From Pelomonas sp. Root1237 (GTDB taxonomy: Bacteria > Pseudomonadota > Gammaproteobacteria > Burkholderiales > Burkholderiaceae_C), in NCBI RefSeq assembly GCF_001425055.1, contig NZ_LMDK01000017.1, positions 445,502 to 509,501 on the forward strand: a stretch of 64,000 bases of DNA. The letters run 5' to 3'. Positions 21,134-33,682 of this stretch are shown here, piece after piece; position 1 is the first letter of the stretch, and each line of letters begins with the position of its first letter. The position numbers and the translations under genes are program-made. The notes below the pieces were generated by a model, which saw only the letters and a program-made list of their open reading frames with translations, was not told the DNA's origin and searched no databases.

Positions 21134-22030
21134 TTACTTGCCGGCGGCCAGGAAGCCCTTGACCTCGCCAACCAGCCAGTCGGCATCGTCCCACATGAGG
21201 AAGTGATAGCCGCGCTGGCTCATGGACACCTTGGCGCCGTTCAGGCCGGCGTACTGCGCCTCGAAGATCTTCTTCGTGCTCTCCAGCGTCGAGCCCATGG
21301 GCTCGTAGGCCGCCCAGGCGCCGAGCACCAGCGTCGGTGCAGTGATCCTGGGCAGCAGCGGACGCAAGTCCTCGCCCCACAGTTCGGACATGGCCTGAGC
21401 CGTTGTCGCACGGTCGCTGGCCAGGCCCCAACCGACGATGCGCTCGGCGTTGGCCGGGTTCCGGCTCATGCCACCGGCGCCCTGGCGGGTGCCGGCCTCC
21501 CATTGCTCCTTGGTGCCGGCCAGCATCTGCTGGCGCATGCCAGCCGCCACGCCGCGCGCAGCTTCGGGCGTCATGCCGCGCAGGCCAGCCAGGAAGGGCA
21601 GGGAGTCGACGATAACGAGGCGCTCGATGCGGCCGGGCTTCTCGGCCGCCATCTGCAGGGCCAGCACGCCGCCCAGGCTGTGGCCCATCACGACAGGTCG
21701 GTCGAGCTTGCGGTCGTCCAGGTAGGCCAACAGGCGGTCGCGCATGCCGGCCAGGAAGTTGTCCGTCACCACCGCAGGCGCGCCGGCAAAGCCGGGCAGC
21801 TGCACGATGTGGCATTGCACGCCGGGCTGCAGGGCAGCGCAGGTCTCCGTCCAGGTGCTGGCCGCGCTGTTCAGGCCAGGGATCATGACGACCGGCCGGC
21901 CCTGACCGACCAGGTCCACGCGCAAGTCACGGAATTCGGTCGTCGCGGCCTGGGTGTTGCTCACCCAAAGGGCGGTGGCGATGCCCACGGCGGCGCCGAA
22001 CAGGCCGATCCACGAGGTCTTGCGGGTCAT
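21134..22030 (-). CDS. Alpha/beta hydrolase, exported or membrane-anchored
   Basis: This 298-residue protein begins with a hydrophobic signal or anchor segment (about residues 7-29, ending TQAAT). The alpha/beta-hydrolase fold shows an oxyanion strand (VVMIPGLNSAASTW), nucleophile elbow GHSLGG (Ser118), an APTLVLGAW strand and the catalytic His in GYHFLMWDD near the C-terminus. It resembles esterases and peroxidase-like hydrolases, but the substrate cannot be predicted. It lies 19 nt downstream of the lytS-type gene on the same strand and may be in that operon. Confidence 0.82.
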   Translation of the reverse strand: MTRKTSWIGLFGAAVGIATALWVSNTQAATTEFRDLRVDLVGQGRPVVMIPGLNSAASTWTETCAALQPGVQCHIVQLPGFAGAPAVVTDNFLAGMRDRLLAYLDDRKLDRPVVMGHSLGGVLALQMAAEKPGRIERLVIVDSLPFLAGLRGMTPEAARGVAAGMRQQMLAGTKEQWEAGTRQGAGGMSRNPANAERIVGWGLASDRATTAQAMSELWGEDLRPLLPRITAPTLVLGAWAAYEPMGSTLESTKKIFEAQYAGLNGAKVSMSQRGYHFLMWDDADWLVGEVKGFLAAGK

Positions 22031-22163
22031 GGCGTCTTCTCCATCAAGGTTGTGATGGAGGCATGTTGGCCATGTCCAGGCCGGGCTGCCCGGGCCCGAT
22101 GACGAACGGCAAGCCGCGCTGACGAATGGCGAGCCGCCAGGACGGACGGGCCTACTTCAGACC

Positions 22164-22865
22164 TTACTTCAACCTTTGGGCCCAGTAGACCAGCACCTCG
22201 GTGCGCGGCTCGATGTCGGTCGAGCTGTAGGTGTAGGTCGGCACGACGTTGATCGCGTCCAGCGTATTGAGGCCGGAAATGATGCGGCCGAAGACGGCAT
22301 AGCCCGGGTTGGCAGCGCTCTGGTAATCCAGGCTGGTGTTGTCCTTCACGTTGAAGAAGAACTGGCTGGTCGCCGAGTCCGCATCGCTGCGGCGGGCCAT
22401 GGCGATGGTGCCGCGCAGGTTGGACAGGTCGTTGTTGCTTTCCAGCTTGATCGGCGCATACAGCGGCGTCTTGGTGACCATGCCGCTTGTGTAGCCACCG
22501 CCTTGGACGACGAAGTCGCGGTCGACGCGGTGGATCAGCGTGCTCGTGTAGAAGCCCGCCGAGACGTATTTGTAGAAGTTGGCCACCGTCAGCGGCGCGT
22601 AGGTGTCGTAGAGCTCAACGACGATCTCGCCGCTGCTCGTCAGCATGCAGACCGTGCCCCATTGGCTCGCGGCGGACGCGGCCAGGCCTGCGGGGCTGCA
22701 TGACTGCGTGGGCGGATTCGGGTTGGGATTGGGGCGCGGGTATTGGGTGCCGCCCCCTCCGCCTCCGCCTCCGCCGCCCACTTCGATCTCGACACCGCCG
22801 CCGCAGGCGCTGAACAGGGTGGCCGAGCCGGTGACCAGCAACAAGGTGGCGAGACGTTTGAACAT
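22164..22865 (-). CDS. Cyclophilin-type peptidyl-prolyl isomerase lipoprotein
   Basis: This 233-residue envelope protein has the lipobox LFSAC (Cys21), then a glycine-rich and proline/asparagine-rich linker (about residues 22-55). The cyclophilin domain (about 65-230) shows SGEIVVELYDTYAPLTVANF, the active-site HRVDRDFVVQGGGY block and MARRSDADSATSQFFFN. It should catalyse proline cis-trans isomerisation at the outer membrane. It is a paralogue of the next gene upstream (22941), from which it is separated by 75 bp; the pair probably arose by local duplication. Confidence 0.9.
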   Translation of the reverse strand: MFKRLATLLLVTGSATLFSACGGGVEIEVGGGGGGGGGGTQYPRPNPNPNPPTQSCSPAGLAASAASQWGTVCMLTSSGEIVVELYDTYAPLTVANFYKYVSAGFYTSTLIHRVDRDFVVQGGGYTSGMVTKTPLYAPIKLESNNDLSNLRGTIAMARRSDADSATSQFFFNVKDNTSLDYQSAANPGYAVFGRIISGLNTLDAINVVPTYTYSSTDIEPRTEVLVYWAQRLK

Positions 22866-22940
22866 GGCAGGACACCCGCGAGGTGAAGGGGCCTGCCTAA
22901 CGAAGCGGCCCGCCGTCTGGACGACAGCGGACGCAGCTTG

Positions 22941-23585
22941 TTACGGAATCACCTTGGCATCGGTGATGGTGATGTCGACGAGCGGCACGTCCGAGGCATT
23001 GGTGTTGACCGCACGGATCTTGTCCACGATGTCCATGCCCGCCGTCACCTGGCCGAACACGGCATAGCCAGGGTTGGCGGCACTGGCGTAGTTCAGGCTC
23101 GTGTTGTCCACGGTGTTGATGTAGAACTGGCTGGTGGCGCTGTCGGGCACCGAGGTGCGGGCCATGGCCAGCGTGCCGCGCAGGTTGGACAGGCCGTTCT
23201 GGCTTTCCAGCTTGATGGCCGCGTAGGTCGGCGTCTTGTCCCGCAGGCCGTCCGGCCCGCGCGTGACACCGCCGCCCTGGATGACGAAATCCCTGATGAC
23301 GCGGTGGAAGACCGTGCCCTTGTAGAAGCCGTCGTTCACATACTTCAGGAAGTTGTCCACGCTGATGGGCGCGTGGTTGTGGTCCAGGCCCAGCTCGATG
23401 TCGCCCATGGAGGTCGTGATCTTGACCTTGTGCGTGACGGTCAGGGTGACCGGCGCCGGGGGCGGGGGCGGGGTGACAGGGTCACCACTGCTGCCACCAC
23501 CACCACCGCAGGCGGCCAAGGTCAGCACAAGGGAAGCGGCGGCCAGGGCCAGCAGCGGGCGGCGGCGCAGTCGAATCTTTGTCAT
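22941..23585 (-). CDS. Cyclophilin-type peptidyl-prolyl isomerase lipoprotein
   Basis: This 214-residue protein has a lipoprotein signal with lipobox LAAC, followed by a glycine/proline-rich linker. The cyclophilin domain carries TSMGDIELGLDHNHAPISV, the FHRVIRDFVIQGGG catalytic block (Arg and Phe residues conserved) and ARTSVPDSATSQFYIN. ATG 23585 begins one base after the panC stop, so it is probably read from the panBC transcript; a TTG four codons earlier is possible. It differs from its neighbour (22164) mainly in the linker. Confidence 0.9.
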   Translation of the reverse strand: MTKIRLRRRPLLALAAASLVLTLAACGGGGGSSGDPVTPPPPPAPVTLTVTHKVKITTSMGDIELGLDHNHAPISVDNFLKYVNDGFYKGTVFHRVIRDFVIQGGGVTRGPDGLRDKTPTYAAIKLESQNGLSNLRGTLAMARTSVPDSATSQFYINTVDNTSLNYASAANPGYAVFGQVTAGMDIVDKIRAVNTNASDVPLVDITITDAKVIP

Positions 23586-23586
23586 T

Positions 23587-25229
<1,643 letters not shown>

Positions 25230-25292
25230 GGCCACCTCTCAGTGAAAACCCTGGGGCCACCCCCGAGGCGGCCGCAGTGTAGCGTTCGGGCC

Positions 25293-25436
25293 TTGCTCCG
25301 GTGGCTGAGCATGGCCGAGGGACTGGCGAGGCGGGCCGCTGGGTAGGCGCGACGACGAATGTGGGCTTGTGCCCACGAGGCGGAGCAACACCCCCAGCGG
25401 CTCGAAGCGCCAGACCAGCGGCCATGCAGCGCTTCG
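25293..25436. other. Inverted-repeat-rich element in the panB-oxyR intergenic region
   Basis: The 301 bp between panB and oxyR hold no convincing gene but several perfect inverted repeats. TTGCTCCG (25293-25300) pairs with CGGAGCAA (25381-25388). GCCGCTGGG (25335-25343) pairs with CCCAGCGGC (25393-25401). GTGGGC-TTGT-GCCCAC forms a hairpin at 25361-25376. CGAAGCGC (25403-25410) pairs with GCGCTTCG (25429-25436). The first two stems cross, so a pseudoknot or alternative folds are possible. It could be a structured leader of panB or oxyR, a small RNA, or a multicopy intergenic repeat. Confidence 0.4.
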
Positions 25437-25530
25437 GATCGGAGTGGTGAGCGCCGACAAAGACATGAGGTTTTGATGTGACAAGCATTTCGAGCAATGG
25501 CGAGCGGTCAGCTGCCGGGGCAAGGCCTGT

Positions 25531-26454
25531 ATGACCCTCACAGAGTTGCGCTACATCGTCGCCGTCGCCCGCGAGCGGCATTTCGGCCGCGCGGCCGAGG
25601 CCTGCCACGTGTCGCAGCCGACGCTGTCGGTGGCCATCAAGAAGCTGGAAGAAGAGCTGGACCTGAAGATCTTCGAGCGCGGCGGCAACGAGGTGTCGGT
25701 CACGCTGCTGGGCGACGAGATCGTGCGCCAGGCGCAGTCGGTGCTGGACCAGGCCGGCGCCATCAAGGAGATCGCCAAGCGCGGCAAGGACCCGCTGGCC
25801 GGTGCACTGCGCCTCGGGATCATCTACACCATCGGCCCCTATCTGCTGCCCGAGCTGGTCAAGCACACCATCGAGCTCTACCCACAGATGCCACTGATGC
25901 TGCAGGAGAACTTCACGGTGAAGCTGCTGGAGATGCTGCGCACCGGCGAGCTGGACTGCGCCATCATGGCCGAGCCCTTCCCCGAGGCGGGCCTCGCCAC
26001 TGCCCAGCTCTACGACGAGCCCTTTGTCGTCGCGCTGCCGGCCGTGCACCCGCTGGCCACGCGCGAGACCATCAGCGCCGAGGAACTCAAGCGCGAGACC
26101 ATGCTGCTGCTGGGCACCGGCCACTGCTTTCGCGACCATGTGTTGGAAGTCTGCCCGGAGTTCGCGCGCTTCTCCAGCGATGCCGAGGGCATACGGCGAA
26201 GCTTCGAGGGCTCGTCGCTGGAGACGATCAAGCACATGGTCGCCTCGGGCATGGGCGTGACCGTCGTGCCCGCACTCAGCGTGCCGCGCGAGCCGAGCCG
26301 GCACCTGCGCTTCGTGCCCTTCAGTGAGCCCATTCCGACGCGCCGCGTCGTGCTCGCCTGGCGGCGCAGCTTCACGCGCTACGAGGCCATTGCGGCGCTG
26401 CGCAATGCCATCTACGCCTGCCAGCTGGACGGGGTCACCCGGCTGTCGCAGTGA
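25531..26454 (+). CDS. oxyR: Hydrogen-peroxide-sensing LysR-type regulator OxyR
   Basis: This 307-residue LysR-family regulator has an N-terminal winged helix (residues 1-60: MTLTELRYIVAVARERHFGRAAEAC) and a substrate-binding-like regulatory domain. Cys199 and Cys208 sit in GTGHCFRDHVLEVC, exactly the positions of the E. coli OxyR redox pair, so disulfide sensing of peroxide is expected. It lies upstream of katG and dps on the same strand. Those are classic OxyR targets, and an AT-rich partial OxyR-like site is seen before katG. Confidence 0.95.
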   Translation: MTLTELRYIVAVARERHFGRAAEACHVSQPTLSVAIKKLEEELDLKIFERGGNEVSVTLLGDEIVRQAQSVLDQAGAIKEIAKRGKDPLAGALRLGIIYTIGPYLLPELVKHTIELYPQMPLMLQENFTVKLLEMLRTGELDCAIMAEPFPEAGLATAQLYDEPFVVALPAVHPLATRETISAEELKRETMLLLGTGHCFRDHVLEVCPEFARFSSDAEGIRRSFEGSSLETIKHMVASGMGVTVVPALSVPREPSRHLRFVPFSEPIPTRRVVLAWRRSFTRYEAIAALRNAIYACQLDGVTRLSQ

Positions 26455-26522
26455 CGGCCTGATACAGCCATGCTGCGCCGCACAATGTTCTACTGCGCAT
26501 CATCTTCACATCCGCCTTCACC

Positions 26523-27245
26523 ATGAGCACCCCTCCCGCTGACACCACGGCTGGCGCCATCCATTTCGTTGGCGGTGAAAAGGGCGGCGTCGGCAAGTCG
26601 CTGCTGTCGCGCCTGCTGGCGCAATACATGATCGACCGCGGCATCCCCTTCACCGGCTTCGACACCGACCGCTCCCACGGCGCGCTGCTGCGCTTTTATG
26701 CCGACTACGCCTCACCGGCGCTGGTGGACAACTTCGCGGCGCTGGACGCCATCGTCGAGAGCGCCCTGGCCGAGCCGGGCCGGCGCGTGCTGGTGGACCT
26801 GGCCGCGCAGACGCACGAGCCGCTGGCGCGCTGGATGGATGAGTCCGGTGTGCTGGAGCTGGCGGCCGAGGCCGGCGTGGCTGTGCACTATTGGCATGTG
26901 ATGGACGCCGGGCGCGACTCGGTGGACCTGCTGGCCCGTCTGCTCGACCGCTTCGGCGACCGGCTGCGCTATGTGCTGGTGCTCAACCAGCTGCGCGGCG
27001 ACGACTTCTCGCAGCTGGAGCGCTCCGGCCAGCTCGCCCGCGCTGAAGGGCTGGGCGCCCGCACCATGCCGCTCAAGCATCTGCAGGACGCCGTGCTGCG
27101 CAAGATCGACGCGGCGGACGCGAGCTTCTGGTCGGCCCGAACCGCGTCCAGCGGCGAGGGCGCCAAGCTGGGCCTGCTGGAGCGCCAGCGCCTGCGCGTG
27201 TGGCTGGCGCTGGTGGAGAGCGAGCTGGCGCGGCTGGGCGTTTAG
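26523..27245 (+). CDS. ParA/MinD-like P-loop ATPase
   Basis: This 240-residue cytoplasmic protein has the deviant Walker A motif GGEKGGVGKS (residues 17-26) of the ParA/MinD/SIMIBI class, FDTDRSHGALLRFY after it, and RRVLVDLAAQ as Walker B. No ParB-like partner or DNA-binding domain is adjacent, so a partition role is not supported. Related stand-alone proteins are often labelled mobilization or cobyrinic-acid-synthase-like proteins without evidence. Its place between oxyR and katG is unexplained. Confidence 0.75.
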   Translation: MSTPPADTTAGAIHFVGGEKGGVGKSLLSRLLAQYMIDRGIPFTGFDTDRSHGALLRFYADYASPALVDNFAALDAIVESALAEPGRRVLVDLAAQTHEPLARWMDESGVLELAAEAGVAVHYWHVMDAGRDSVDLLARLLDRFGDRLRYVLVLNQLRGDDFSQLERSGQLARAEGLGARTMPLKHLQDAVLRKIDAADASFWSARTASSGEGAKLGLLERQRLRVWLALVESELARLGV

Positions 27246-27289
27246 GGCGAGACGGTGCAACATCGGGCGCCGCCCGCGCGGCGCTTGAT

Positions 27290-27345
27290 GATGATTTTGG
27301 CTATTGGTAGATTAGTTCTATTCAAATCCAAAACTCAATAGTCAT
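27290..27345 (+). promoter_or_regulatory. AT-rich katG promoter region with partial OxyR-like site
   Basis: This is one of the few AT-rich stretches in the window and lies 40-95 nt before the katG start. GTAG-N7-CTAT (27307-27321) matches one half of the OxyR consensus (ATAG-N7-CTAT), and another CTAT (27301-27304) and an ATAG (27338-27341) lie close by. The second tetranucleotide pair expected 22 nt away is poorly matched, so the operator is only a candidate. No clean -35/-10 pair was found. Confidence 0.4.
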
Positions 27346-27351
27346 CATTAA

Positions 27352-29547
<2,196 letters not shown>

Positions 29548-29767
29548 GCCCCTCGTCCAGCCCCGCATCGCTGAACGCGAGCGTGGCTGACCGGTCCCCC
29601 GCGGGGACGGCGATGCTCGCGGCATCGAGCCGCAAGCACATCGCCCAAGGCGGGCCGGCTTGGGAGCGGCCCTGCGCTCGGCCCGCAAGCTGACGTCACG
29701 ACCCCGTTGACCCCGGGGTGGGCCGAATCCGTTAGGCTCACCCCGTACCGTTTTGGAGCCCCCCCGC

Positions 29768-30262
29768 ATGGCCAAGAAGTCCGCCGCCCCGTCCATCAGC
29801 ATCGGCATCAGCGAGAAAGACCGCGCCGCGGTTGCCGCCGGCCTGTCCAAGCTGCTGGCCGAGACCTACACGCTCTACCTGACGACGCACAACTTCCACT
29901 GGAACGTCACGGGCCCGATGTTCAACAGCCTGCATGCGATGTTCATGGCCCAGTACACCGAGCTGTGGAATGCGGTCGACCCCATCGCCGAGCGCATCCG
30001 CTCCCTGGGCTTCCCGGCGCCCGGCAGCTATGCCCAGTTCGCCAAGCTCAGCGGCCTGCCCGACGCGCCCGCCACGCCGCCCAAGGCGATGAAGATGGTC
30101 GAGGTGCTGATGCAGGGCCACGAGGCCGTCGCCCGCACGGCGCGCGCGCTGTTCCCGCTGGTCGACAAGGCCAGTGATGAGCCGAGCGCCGACCTGCTGA
30201 CGCAGCGACTGACAGTGCACGAGCAAACCGCATGGATGCTCCGGAGCCTGCTGGAGGAGTGA
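29768..30262 (+). CDS. dps: Dps-family ferritin-like DNA-protection protein
   Basis: This 164-residue protein forms dodecamers that oxidise iron with peroxide and bind DNA. Ferroxidase residues are visible: His44 (HNFHWNVTG), His56 (LHAMF), Asp71 and Glu75 (DPIAERIRSLG). The basic, alanine-rich N-terminus (MAKKSAAPS) could bind DNA. ATG 29768 was preferred to an upstream TTG. In the 220 bp after katG a small GTCCCC-CGC-GGGGAC hairpin (29594-29608) occurs without a T-run. The stop overlaps the start of the next gene by 1 nt. Confidence 0.93.
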   Translation: MAKKSAAPSISIGISEKDRAAVAAGLSKLLAETYTLYLTTHNFHWNVTGPMFNSLHAMFMAQYTELWNAVDPIAERIRSLGFPAPGSYAQFAKLSGLPDAPATPPKAMKMVEVLMQGHEAVARTARALFPLVDKASDEPSADLLTQRLTVHEQTAWMLRSLLEE

Positions 30263-30867
30263 TGAAAGTCGCCGTCCTCACATTCGACGGCTTCAACGAG
30301 CTCGACAGCTTCATCGCGCTGGGCCTGATCAACCGACTCTATGCCCAGGGCTGGTCGGCCGCCATCACCAGCCCGAGCGCGCAGGTGACGTCGATGAACG
30401 GCGTGGTCGTCACGGCCCAGCAGCCGCTGGAGTTCGCCAACGAGGCCGACGTCGTGCTGTTCGGCAGCGGCATCCACACCCGCGCCATCGCCAACGACAG
30501 CGCGCTGCTGGACCGGCTGCAGCTCGACCCGGTGCGCCAGCTCATCGGCGGCCAGTGCTCGGGCACGCTGCTGATGGCCCGCCTCGGGCTGCTGGCGGAC
30601 ATGCCCGCCTGCACCGACTCGACCACCAAGCCCTGGGTCATCGAGGCCGGCGTGCGCGTCGTCGAGGAGCCCTTTCATGCCCGCGGCCCCATCGCCACGG
30701 CCGGCGGCTGCCTGGCCTCGCAATACCTGGCCGCGTGGGTCATGGCCTCGCGCGCCGGGCTGGACGCCGCGCGCAGCGCGTTGCATTACGCAGCGCCGGT
30801 CGGCGAGAAGGAAGCCTACGTGGAGCGCCTGATCGGCGTCGTCAAACCTTTCCTGCCGCAGGCCTGA
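30262..30867 (+). CDS. DJ-1/PfpI family protein
   Basis: This 201-residue protein has the class I glutamine-amidotransferase-like fold of DJ-1/PfpI and ThiJ: KVAVLTFDGFNELDSF at the start with the conserved acidic residue, and the nucleophile Cys99 in GGQCSGTLLMARLGLL. Family members include isonitrile hydratases, chaperones/glyoxalases and regulators lacking activity. No AraC DNA-binding domain is attached. Its start overlaps the dps stop (TGATG), suggesting a shared oxidative-stress transcript. Confidence 0.85.
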   Translation: MKVAVLTFDGFNELDSFIALGLINRLYAQGWSAAITSPSAQVTSMNGVVVTAQQPLEFANEADVVLFGSGIHTRAIANDSALLDRLQLDPVRQLIGGQCSGTLLMARLGLLADMPACTDSTTKPWVIEAGVRVVEEPFHARGPIATAGGCLASQYLAAWVMASRAGLDAARSALHYAAPVGEKEAYVERLIGVVKPFLPQA

Positions 30868-31870
30868 CCGCCCGCGTCGCCTGCCGCAGTCGGCCGATGC
30901 CCTCGGCGACGGAGCCCACCCTCACCTGGTGGTATTCAGAGTCGGCCGGCAGCTGCTCCATCAGCCGGCGGTTGGCCGTCGGCAGCGCGTGATAGGGCAG
31001 GTAGGGCGCCACGTGGTGCAGCGCGTGGAAGCGCAGGCCCACGGGGCAGAGCAGCACCGAGATCGGGCCGTTGGAGTCGACGTTCAGCGAGTCCAGCAAC
31101 TGGCCGCGCGCATCGCGGCCTTCAAGCTCCTCGACGTAGAGATGCGTGCCGCCCATCGCGCGGATGGTGTTCAGCGTCGCAATCAGCACGACGAGCAGCG
31201 CCCAGGCCGCCACCCACACCCAGCCCGCAAAGACGCCGATGGCCACCAGCGCCCAGCCCCAGGCGCAGCACCACCACTCGACCGCCATCGCCTCGGCGCG
31301 GGCGCTTTCCTTGATGGCCGGCGCACGAAACGGCATACGCAGGGCCATGTGGACGAACTCCGGGATCATCTTTTCGCGGATGGGCGGCAGCACGGCGGCC
31401 AACGGCGTCAGGACGGCGAAGCGCACCCACAGCGCCAGCGGCAGCGCGAAGTTCAGCGCAAACAGCTTGGCGCTGGCCAGGCCGGCGCGACCCTGGAACT
31501 GGTCGTACTCGCCGTCCTCACGGGTGCCATAGGTCGCCTTGTTGTGGTGGCCCTGGTGGATGGGCAGATAGAGCATGAAGGGGATGAGCAGCGGCACGCC
31601 GGAGACCGCATGCCAGGTCAGGCGAAAAGCCTTCATGCCCTGCTGGTGGAAGATCTCGTGGATGAAGGCCAGCGTGCGGTAGAGCAGCAGCACCGCCGCG
31701 ACGAAGGCGAGCGTGCGCAGCAGCGGCGCCCCCGGCAGCACGGCGACGACCAAGGCCACCCACCCCACGGCGGCGCAAAGCAGCAGGTCGGCGAAGTAAT
31801 GCGCCTGGTTGGGCTCGCGCAGGTCGGCCACCAGCTCCTGCACCCGCTTCATGTCAACCTGTTTATCCAT
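30842..31870 (-). CDS. Membrane fatty-acid desaturase
   Basis: This 342-residue integral membrane di-iron enzyme has the three histidine boxes of the family: HEIFH (71-75), HQGHH (105-109) and a late HALHH followed by HALP in the last third. Hydrophobic helix pairs surround them (about 30-70, 85-105, 150-175, 205-240). It should introduce a double bond (or hydroxylate) in a lipid acyl chain or carotenoid-like lipid. It converges on the DJ-1 gene, overlapping it by 26 nt. ATG 31870 gives the usual N-terminus; an upstream in-frame ATG exists. Confidence 0.87.
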   Translation of the reverse strand: MDKQVDMKRVQELVADLREPNQAHYFADLLLCAAVGWVALVVAVLPGAPLLRTLAFVAAVLLLYRTLAFIHEIFHQQGMKAFRLTWHAVSGVPLLIPFMLYLPIHQGHHNKATYGTREDGEYDQFQGRAGLASAKLFALNFALPLALWVRFAVLTPLAAVLPPIREKMIPEFVHMALRMPFRAPAIKESARAEAMAVEWWCCAWGWALVAIGVFAGWVWVAAWALLVVLIATLNTIRAMGGTHLYVEELEGRDARGQLLDSLNVDSNGPISVLLCPVGLRFHALHHVAPYLPYHALPTANRRLMEQLPADSEYHQVRVGSVAEGIGRLRQATRAVRPAAGKV

Positions 31871-32075
31871 CGTGCTCTCGTCTTGCAAAACCCGCCCACG
31901 ATAATTCAGCGGCAATCCGCGCTCCATGTTTTCCGGACGAGCGGTATCCGTTGATGTCGACTTTTGACGCCTTGCCGCGCGCCCGGCGACCGTTCGCCCC
32001 GTTGCCCGGCGAGTCGGGCCTCACCCACCTAGTCTGCGTGCGGACCGATTCGTGTCCGTCACGGGAGATTGATTG

Positions 32076-32648
32076 ATGAAAGCCTCAGCCATCGTCGCCG
32101 CCATCGGGGTGGGCGTGCTCGCCACGGCCCTTGCCAAGCCCACAGGCCTGCCTTCGGGTTGGCTGCAGACCGGCAGCGCCAAGACCTGCGAAGGCTCGGT
32201 GGTGCCGGCCAACGGCGCGCCTAGCGCCAAGGTCTTCAACATCGAGTGCAAGCCAGACACCGAGGGCTTCTCGACACTGATGCAGCAGATCGGCAGCGCC
32301 GACTATGCCGGCAAGCGTGTGCGCCTGACCGCCCAGGTCCACGGCGACCAGATCGCTGCGTGGGCCGGCCTGTGGATGCGCGCCGACAGCGGCCAGCGGC
32401 CCGGCACCGCGTTCGACAACATGAACGACCGGCCGCTGCGCGGCAGCTTCGGCTGGCAGACCGCGCAGGTCGTACTGGACATTCCCGCCGACGCAACGAC
32501 GCTGAGCTTCGGCTTCCTGCTGGAAGGCACCGGCCAGTTGCAGGCCACGCAGTTCCAGCTGGACGTCGTGCCCGCCAGCACGCCGACGACCGGCCAGGGC
32601 CCCATCCAGGTGTTGCCGCGCCAGGCCGGCAACCTGACCCCGCCTTGA
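32076..32648 (+). CDS. Secreted beta-rich protein coupled to a LytS-type kinase
   Basis: This 190-residue protein has a signal peptide (about residues 1-21, ATALA) and a mature part predicted to be beta-rich, with a sequence reminiscent of jelly-roll/carbohydrate-binding-like domains (AGLWMRADSGQRPG, FGWQTAQVVLDIPADA, LSFGFLLEGTGQ). The C-terminus is proline/glycine-rich. ATG 32076 follows GGGAGA. The stop codon overlaps the TTG start of the kinase gene by 4 nt, so it is translated with the sensor and may be its periplasmic partner or ligand-binding subunit. No named family was recognised with certainty. Confidence 0.7.
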   Translation: MKASAIVAAIGVGVLATALAKPTGLPSGWLQTGSAKTCEGSVVPANGAPSAKVFNIECKPDTEGFSTLMQQIGSADYAGKRVRLTAQVHGDQIAAWAGLWMRADSGQRPGTAFDNMNDRPLRGSFGWQTAQVVLDIPADATTLSFGFLLEGTGQLQATQFQLDVVPASTPTTGQGPIQVLPRQAGNLTPP

Positions 32649-33682
32649 ACCGCACCGCGCGCACGCTGGGCGGCGAGCTGGCCCAGGCCCTGAGAGAGGA
32701 AAGGCTGGGCTGGCAACGGCCCGGCCCGCTGCTGGCCGGCGTCGCGCTGTTTGCACTGGCGGCGCCCTGGTTGCGCGATCACGGCGCCTGGGCGCTGTCC
32801 CTGGGCTTGTGGCTGGGCCACGCCATCACCGATGGCCTGTGCGGCCTGGTTGCCCGGCGGATGCGGCCCGAGCACCACGGCGCCTTGCCTGGCCTGCTGT
32901 TCCTGGCCCTGCTGCTGGGCGCGATGTCCGGTTGGTCCGCCGAGCAGGGCCTGACGCGCGAGCTGCTGAGCGGCAATGACCGCATCACCCGTGCCTGGTT
33001 GCACTTCAGCTTCTGCGCCCTGCTGCTGGGCCTGCCGCTGCTGCAAGGCCTGCGCCGCCAACGCGCCGTGCAGCGCGTGGAACAGGAGCGCGCCCGGCTG
33101 CGCGCCGAGCTGCAGATGCTGCAGGCGCAGATCGAGCCGCATTTCCTGTTCAACACGCTGGCCACGCTGCGCAGCTTCGTGCGCCAGGGCTCGGAGCGCG
33201 CGCTGCCCCTGCTGGACGCCGTCAGCGGCCTGCTGGAGACCACGCTGGAGCGGGTGCGCCAGGCCGAGGACTCGACGCTGGGCCAGGAGTGCCAGATCGT
33301 CGAGCACTACCTGGCCATCATGGCACTGCGGCTGGGCGAGCGGCTGAGCTACCGCGTCGAGGTCGACCCCGAGCTGCACGACCTGCCCCTGCCACCGCTG
33401 ATGCTGCAGCCGCTGGTGGAGAACGCCATCCAGCACGGTATCGAGCCCAGCGAGAGCGGCGGGCAGGTGCTGTTGCAAGCCGAACGGGCCGACGGGCAGT
33501 TGCGGCTCAAGGTCATCAACAACGGTTGCGCGCTGACGGCAGACGCGACCGCAGGCCACGGCCTGGCCCTGGTCAACCTGCGCCAGCGCCTGCAAGCCCT
33601 GCACGGCGACCGCGCCGGCCTGAGCCTCGCCACCAACGCTGACGGCCTGACCGAGGCCACGCTCATCCTGCCGATGCCATGA
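32645..33682 (+). CDS. LytS/AlgZ-type sensor histidine kinase (system 2)
   Basis: This 345-residue membrane kinase has four hydrophobic helices (about 28-42, 48-68, 82-95, 115-135), a coiled region, then the His_kinase domain with His166 in QIEPHFLFNTLATLRSFV and an ATP-binding domain (LVENAIQHGIEPSESGG, GHGLALVNLRQRL). TTG 32645, in a TTGA overlap with the secreted-protein gene, is the best start. The response regulator gene follows with a 4-nt overlap. It is a paralogue of system 1 (20074-21114) with a diverged sensor part. Confidence 0.88.
   Translation: MNRTARTLGGELAQALREERLGWQRPGPLLAGVALFALAAPWLRDHGAWALSLGLWLGHAITDGLCGLVARRMRPEHHGALPGLLFLALLLGAMSGWSAEQGLTRELLSGNDRITRAWLHFSFCALLLGLPLLQGLRRQRAVQRVEQERARLRAELQMLQAQIEPHFLFNTLATLRSFVRQGSERALPLLDAVSGLLETTLERVRQAEDSTLGQECQIVEHYLAIMALRLGERLSYRVEVDPELHDLPLPPLMLQPLVENAIQHGIEPSESGGQVLLQAERADGQLRLKVINNGCALTADATAGHGLALVNLRQRLQALHGDRAGLSLATNADGLTEATLILPMP

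Noticed and set aside
29594-29608. GTCCCC-CGC-GGGGAC hairpin after katG as a terminator
   Set aside because: No T-run follows on either strand, and short GC palindromes are expected in this DNA.
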